Shown one piece after another: positions 60,791-64,000 of a stretch of DNA of 64,000 nt; positions within the stretch are counted from its first letter, which is position 1, and the number at the start of each line of letters is the position of its first letter. Below the pieces are notes generated by a model, which had not been told where the DNA came from, did no database searches, and saw only the letters and a list, made by a program, of their open reading frames with translations. Source of the stretch: Xanthobacteraceae bacterium (GTDB lineage: Bacteria; Pseudomonadota; Alphaproteobacteria; Rhizobiales; Xanthobacteraceae); contig JAIESC010000082.1 in assembly GCA_019746355.1 (NCBI GenBank), forward strand, positions 1 to 64,000, in the 5' to 3' direction. Both the position numbers and the translations under genes were made by a program.

Positions 60791-61789
60791 TCAGAGCTTC
60801 AGCAATTTCTTCGCATTCCCCGAAAAAATCGCGTCCTTCTCGGCCTGCGGAATCTCCAGCGCATTCACCGCCGCGATCGTGTTGCGCATCAGCGCCCGGC
60901 CCTGCTCGGAATCGAACGGCGCGTCGGTCGCGAACAGGCTGTGGTCGGTGCCGAAGAAGTCGTGGCCGCAGCGTGTCGGCGCGACCTCGCCGAGCGCGGT
61001 GTCGGCATAGAGCATCTTGAAATACTCGACCGGCTGCTTCGTGAGCTTCGCGTCCTCCGCGACCGGGTTGCGGTCCGCCGAGCCGAAGAAAATCTGCCGG
61101 AAGCCGAGCTTAATCTTGCCGGCGAAGTACGGGATCATGCCGCCCATGTGGTGGCTGACGATCTTCAGCTTCGGCAGCTCGTCGAACAGCCCAGAGTAGA
61201 TCAGCCGCGTCATGCACGCGGTGGTCTCGTAGGGCCAGCCGAAGCTGAACCAGATTTCGTCCTGCGATTCCTTCTCGCTCGCATAGTCGGAGAACTGCGC
61301 GGTGCGCATCGGGTGCACCCAGACCGGCAGATCGTGCGCGGCCATCGCAACGAACACCGGGCGGAATTTCGCGGCCGACAAGGGCTCGCCGGCCACGTTG
61401 GTGAACACCTGTACGCCGCGGGCGCCGAGCTCCTTCACCGCGCGGTCGGCCTCGGCGGCCGACGCCTCGGGATTGTTCATCGGCAGCGAGGCGATGAAGG
61501 CCGGGAAGTGATCCGGATGCCTGCGGCAAACCTCGGCCAGCTGGTCGTTGGCGAACCGCACCAGCTCCGGCGTCTGGTCCGGCGGGCCGATCAATTCCGG
61601 CGGCGGGTTGGCGAGCGACAGCACGTGCTGCGTGCCGGGAAACTCGTCCATCAGCGCACGGCGGGCGTCGACGTCCCACAGCGTCTTCAGCCGCGGAAAC
61701 GCGGTCAGCGCCGGCTGGCCGGGAATGAGCGTGCCGAGGCGGTCGAGATACGCCTTGGGCATGAAGTGGTTGAAGATGTCGATCATCAT
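60791..61789 (-). CDS. ACMSD-like amidohydrolase (Amidohydro_2 family)
   Basis: A 332-residue TIM-barrel enzyme. Strand 1 reads MIDIFNHFMPKAYLDRL (N-H instead of H-x-H), strand 5 VWVHPMRTAQFSDYA, strand 6 KIVSHHMGGMIPYF and strand 8 LFATDAPFDSEQG. The HHMGGM/ATDxPFD pair is close to ACMSD and gamma-resorcylate decarboxylase, so a non-oxidative decarboxylase is plausible. It differs in motif style from the other three amidohydrolases of this window. An IclR regulator is divergent, 140 bp away. Confidence 0.9.
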   Translation of the reverse strand: MMIDIFNHFMPKAYLDRLGTLIPGQPALTAFPRLKTLWDVDARRALMDEFPGTQHVLSLANPPPELIGPPDQTPELVRFANDQLAEVCRRHPDHFPAFIASLPMNNPEASAAEADRAVKELGARGVQVFTNVAGEPLSAAKFRPVFVAMAAHDLPVWVHPMRTAQFSDYASEKESQDEIWFSFGWPYETTACMTRLIYSGLFDELPKLKIVSHHMGGMIPYFAGKIKLGFRQIFFGSADRNPVAEDAKLTKQPVEYFKMLYADTALGEVAPTRCGHDFFGTDHSLFATDAPFDSEQGRALMRNTIAAVNALEIPQAEKDAIFSGNAKKLLKL

Positions 61790-61929
61790 GCCGGATTGCG
61801 CCGCTGGGCGGATGAGGGAGCGGAAGGCGGCGCAATCTAACCCGAAACCCGGCGCGGCAAACAGCGCGGGCTCAAAGCCCCTGTGCGGCCCGCATTGCGC
61901 TGCGGCGTGCTGTCCGGTTGACGCCGGGG

Positions 61930-62913
61930 ATGGGAGCGGGCACGTTCAGTTCCGCAAAAATATTTTCGCAATCCGAAAAACGGGTTCATCGGGCAGGAAA
62001 GCCTCGCGTCTTGAGTCTCCAGCGCACCCCCTCGAACGGAAACGGCCGCGGCAAGGCCGCGCCGCCGCGCCCGAAATCTGCGATCCACGCCGGCAAGGCC
62101 GACGACGGGGGCAGCACGGCCGAAGACCCGCGCAATCTGGTCAATTCGCTGTCCAAGGGGCTGCGCGTCCTTGAAGCCTTCACCGCCGAGCGCGCCGAGA
62201 TGACCTTGAGCGAGGTGGCGCGCGCCGCCGGCCTCGACCCCGGCACCGCGTTCCGCATGCTCAACACGCTGGTGCTGCTCGGCTATGTCGCGCGCGTGCC
62301 GGACAGCAAGCGGTTCCGGCTGACGCTGAAGGTGGTCGACCTCGGGTTTCACGCCATCGGCCGCTCCGACCTGCGCGAGCTGGCGCGGCCGATCCTGCGC
62401 TCGCTGGTTGACGAGATCAGCGAGGCCGCGAGCCTCGGCGTGCTCGACGGCGGCGACGTGCTCTATGTCGAGCGGGTGCGCGCCGGGCTGACGCGGCTCG
62501 GCGTCGACATCCGCATCGGCACGCTCATTCCCGCGGCGAGCGGCATCATCGGCCACGCCATCCTGGCGTTCCTGCCGCCGGCCGAGCGCGAGCGCATCCT
62601 CGAAACCCCGCCGCGGCGAAGCGACGCCGCGCTTCGGCCGATGAGCAAGGCCGAGCTCGCACGCATGCTGGAGGTGACCCGGCAACGCGGCTACGCGCTG
62701 CAGGATTCGCTGTTCGGCAACGGCCTGCGCGTGCTGGCCGTGCCGGTGCTCGACGGCGACGGCTATCCGGTGGCCGCGATCAGCCTCGCCGCGCCGGTGG
62801 TGCGGATGTCGATGGACGCGTTCCGCGCCCGCTCGCTCGAGCCGGTCCGCGCCGCGGCCAAACAGGTCGCGCTCGCGGTGCAGGCGAGCGGAACGATCTC
62901 AACCGCGGTCTAG
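61930..62913 (+). CDS. IclR-family transcriptional regulator
   Basis: A 327-residue regulator. An N-terminal Pro/Arg/Lys/Gly-rich tail of about 70 residues is followed by the winged HTH (SLSKGLRVLEAFTAERAEMT, then LSEVARAAGLDPGTAFRMLN) and the IclR effector domain (about 145-320; GIIGHAILAFLPPAERERIL). IclR regulators commonly control aromatic-acid or acetate catabolism. It lies between an amidohydrolase (divergent) and the NitT/TauT-type importer (same strand, 60 bp) and probably controls one or both. The start is uncertain: ATG 61930, TTG 61918 or TTG 62011 are all possible. Confidence 0.9.
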   Translation: MGAGTFSSAKIFSQSEKRVHRAGKPRVLSLQRTPSNGNGRGKAAPPRPKSAIHAGKADDGGSTAEDPRNLVNSLSKGLRVLEAFTAERAEMTLSEVARAAGLDPGTAFRMLNTLVLLGYVARVPDSKRFRLTLKVVDLGFHAIGRSDLRELARPILRSLVDEISEAASLGVLDGGDVLYVERVRAGLTRLGVDIRIGTLIPAASGIIGHAILAFLPPAERERILETPPRRSDAALRPMSKAELARMLEVTRQRGYALQDSLFGNGLRVLAVPVLDGDGYPVAAISLAAPVVRMSMDAFRARSLEPVRAAAKQVALAVQASGTISTAV

Positions 62914-62974
62914 CCGCGAGAATCGAGCCGAAACCGGAGATGCAGACGTTGTTCGCAAAGTGGATCGCCCCCCG

Positions 62975-63805
62975 ATGACCGCCACCGCAACCATGGCCAT
63001 GCAGCGTGGCGCGGCCGCTCAAGCCGCCCATGCCCGCACCGGCGCGCTGATCGAGGCGAACGGCATCATCAAAATCTACCCGACCGTGTCGGGCGAGCCG
63101 GTGCTGGCGCTCGACCGCGTCGACATGGCGATCGATGACGGCGAGTTCGTCTGCCTGGTCGGGCCGTCGGGCTGCGGCAAGAGCACGCTCTTGCGCCTGC
63201 TCGCGGGGCTCGACCGCGCCGATGCCGGCAGGTTCTCGCTCGCGGGCTCGACGATCGACGGCCCGTCGGCCGAGGTCGGCGTGGTGTTCCAGCAGGCGAC
63301 ATTGCTGCCGTGGCTGACGGTCTGGCAGAACGTCACGCTGCCGCTGCGGGTCGGCGGGCACGGCATGGGCGACCGCGAGGCCTCGGTGCGCGATCTCCTG
63401 CGCATCGCCGGCCTGCAGGGCTTCGAGAACAAATACCCCTACGAGCTTTCCGGCGGCATGCAGCAGCGCGTCGCCATCGTCCGCGCGCTGTCGCGCGATC
63501 CGAAGCTTCTGTTGATGGACGAGCCGTTCGGCGCGCTCGACGCGCTGACCCGCGAGAAGATGAACGCCGAACTGCAGCGCATCTGGCTCGCCAGCCGCAA
63601 GACCGTGGTGCTGATCACCCACTCGATCGACGAAGCGGTGTTCCTCGGCGACCGCGTGGTGGTGATGTCGCCACGGCCCGGCCGCATCGTGCGCGAACTC
63701 AAGGTCAACCTGCCGCGGCCGCGCGTCGCCGCCGAAACCTTCGGCCATCCCGAGCACATCAAGCTGTCGCGCGAGATCCGCACCCTGCTCGAGGCCGACG
63801 CATGA
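62975..63805 (+). CDS. NitT/TauT-type ABC transporter ATPase
   Basis: A 276-residue ATPase with Walker [12 protein letters not shown]-loop FQQATLLPWLTVWQNV, signature LSGGMQQRVAIVRA, Walker B LLLMDEPFGALDALTRE and H-loop LITHSIDEAVFL, all in the SsuB/TauB/NrtD style. The motif FQQATLLPW is specific to this subfamily. A permease gene begins at 63953 after a palindromic element. The ATG at 62975 is preferred to a GTG at 62960. A stretch around the stop codon is duplicated 151 bp downstream. Confidence 0.95.
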   Translation: MTATATMAMQRGAAAQAAHARTGALIEANGIIKIYPTVSGEPVLALDRVDMAIDDGEFVCLVGPSGCGKSTLLRLLAGLDRADAGRFSLAGSTIDGPSAEVGVVFQQATLLPWLTVWQNVTLPLRVGGHGMGDREASVRDLLRIAGLQGFENKYPYELSGGMQQRVAIVRALSRDPKLLLMDEPFGALDALTREKMNAELQRIWLASRKTVVLITHSIDEAVFLGDRVVVMSPRPGRIVRELKVNLPRPRVAAETFGHPEHIKLSREIRTLLEADA

Positions 63806-63813
63806 CCGTCGCC
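63793..63813. repeat. First copy of a 21-bp direct duplication flanking a palindromic element
   Basis: GGCCGACGCATGACCGTC followed by GCC here and GGCTGACGCATGACCGTC followed by TCC at 63944-63964 are identical at 19 of 21 bases. The element 63826-63928 lies between them. The duplicated sequence contains the ATPase stop TGA and an overlapping ATG in both copies. Confidence 0.8.
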
Positions 63814-63825
63814 AAGCATTCCGCT

Positions 63826-63928
63826 GTCATTCCGGGACGGCGCGCAGCGCCGGGCCCGGAATCCAGACGAGAACACCGAATATGCATCTGGATTCCGGGC
63901 TCGCGCCTTCGGCGCGCCCCGGAATGAC
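63826..63928. repeat. GTCATTCC-type three-hairpin element inside a direct duplication
   Basis: A 103-bp element with hairpin 1 CGGCGC-GCA-GCGCCG, middle stem CCCGGAATCCAGA/TCTGGATTCCGGG (one mismatch), hairpin 3 CGCGCC-TTC-GGCGCG, and outer stem GTCATTCCGG/CCGGAATGAC. Two base pairs of hairpin 3 are swapped relative to the copies at 19235 and 59812. It separates the ABC ATPase from its permease gene. Confidence 0.88.
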
Positions 63929-63952
63929 GGTGGCAAACTCACAGGCTGACGC

Positions 63953-64000
63953 ATGACCGTCTCCAGCGAACCCTCTCTCGATCTTATCGCCGTCTCGGCT
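63953..64000 (+). CDS. Start of a gene, probably the NitT/TauT-type permease, cut by the window end
   Basis: ATG at 63953 opens MTVSSEPSLDLIAVSA and runs off the window. Its position right after the SsuB/TauB-type ATPase and its Ser/Glu-rich N-terminus suit an ABC permease of that family, but 16 residues cannot prove it. Its start lies in the second copy of the 21-bp duplication, so before insertion of the palindromic element it probably overlapped the ATPase stop as ATGA. Confidence 0.6.
   Translation, partial: MTVSSEPSLDLIAVSA

Overview
The window looks like the chromosome of a high-GC alphaproteobacterium of the Rhizobiales/Hyphomicrobiales, near the Bradyrhizobium / Xanthobacteraceae group. 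This is inferred from the adjacent map-radC pair, the many solitary TctC (Bug-type) binding proteins, the ABC/TRAP uptake genes, the peripheral aromatic-catabolism enzymes, and the dense intergenic palindromic elements. I saw no rRNA, tRNA, CRISPR array, phage or intact insertion sequence. About sixty protein genes fill the window, mostly in short operons of one to four genes.

Layout. 1-1.8 kb: end of a short tandem repeat, then map and radC. 2.5-6.2 kb: a small secreted protein and a MacA/MacB-type export system. 6.4-6.9 kb: an MFS-transporter remnant between two palindromic elements. 7-12 kb: envelope and hydrolase genes (C13 peptidase, amidase, L,D-transpeptidase, PBP4-type carboxypeptidase). 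12-16 kb: TctC, RidA, PRISE-like reductase, MFS. 16-23.7 kb, minus strand: HtrA protease, a TRAP transporter, a frameshifted HpaB-type monooxygenase, an Inh-family protein, a hydroxyacid dehydrogenase. 24-28.3 kb: a complete carbohydrate/polyol-type ABC importer. 28.4-31.7 kb: hydroxyisobutyrate-dehydrogenase-like enzyme, YagE/Rmd1 protein, amino-acid binding protein, GlcG/HbpS protein. 32-35.3 kb: Pht5-like decarboxylase and FAH-family hydrolase divergent from an extradiol dioxygenase. 36-48 kb: quinone oxidoreductase, an ArsR-SRPBCC pair, a MetE-like protein, malic enzyme, a NodB-fold deacetylase, four TctC proteins, PanE. 48.3-49.3 kb: gene remnants, a 32-bp tandem array and a branched palindrome. 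49.4-61.8 kb: a catabolic region with an RraA-like aldolase, an extradiol dioxygenase, two Rieske ferredoxins, four ACMSD-like amidohydrolases, a flavin monooxygenase, a dienelactone hydrolase and binding proteins. 62-64 kb: IclR regulator and the start of a NitT/TauT-type importer.

Together the genes describe a metabolic generalist that takes up many organic acids, sugars and aromatics and funnels them through ring cleavage, hydrolysis and decarboxylation.

The least ordinary feature is non-coding: a family of about 85-150 bp elements that begin GTCAT and end ATGAC and can fold into three hairpins on an outer stem. Copies show compensatory stem changes. A second small element sits in the same hairpin tip of several copies, one copy looks like a hybrid with the 32-bp tandem repeat, and one copy lies inside a near-perfect 21-bp direct duplication of a stop/start junction. 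Two regions of gene decay lie next to these elements. The other point of note is a repeated pairing of Rieske ferredoxins with ACMSD-like amidohydrolases, one pair including an unrecognised 132-residue protein.
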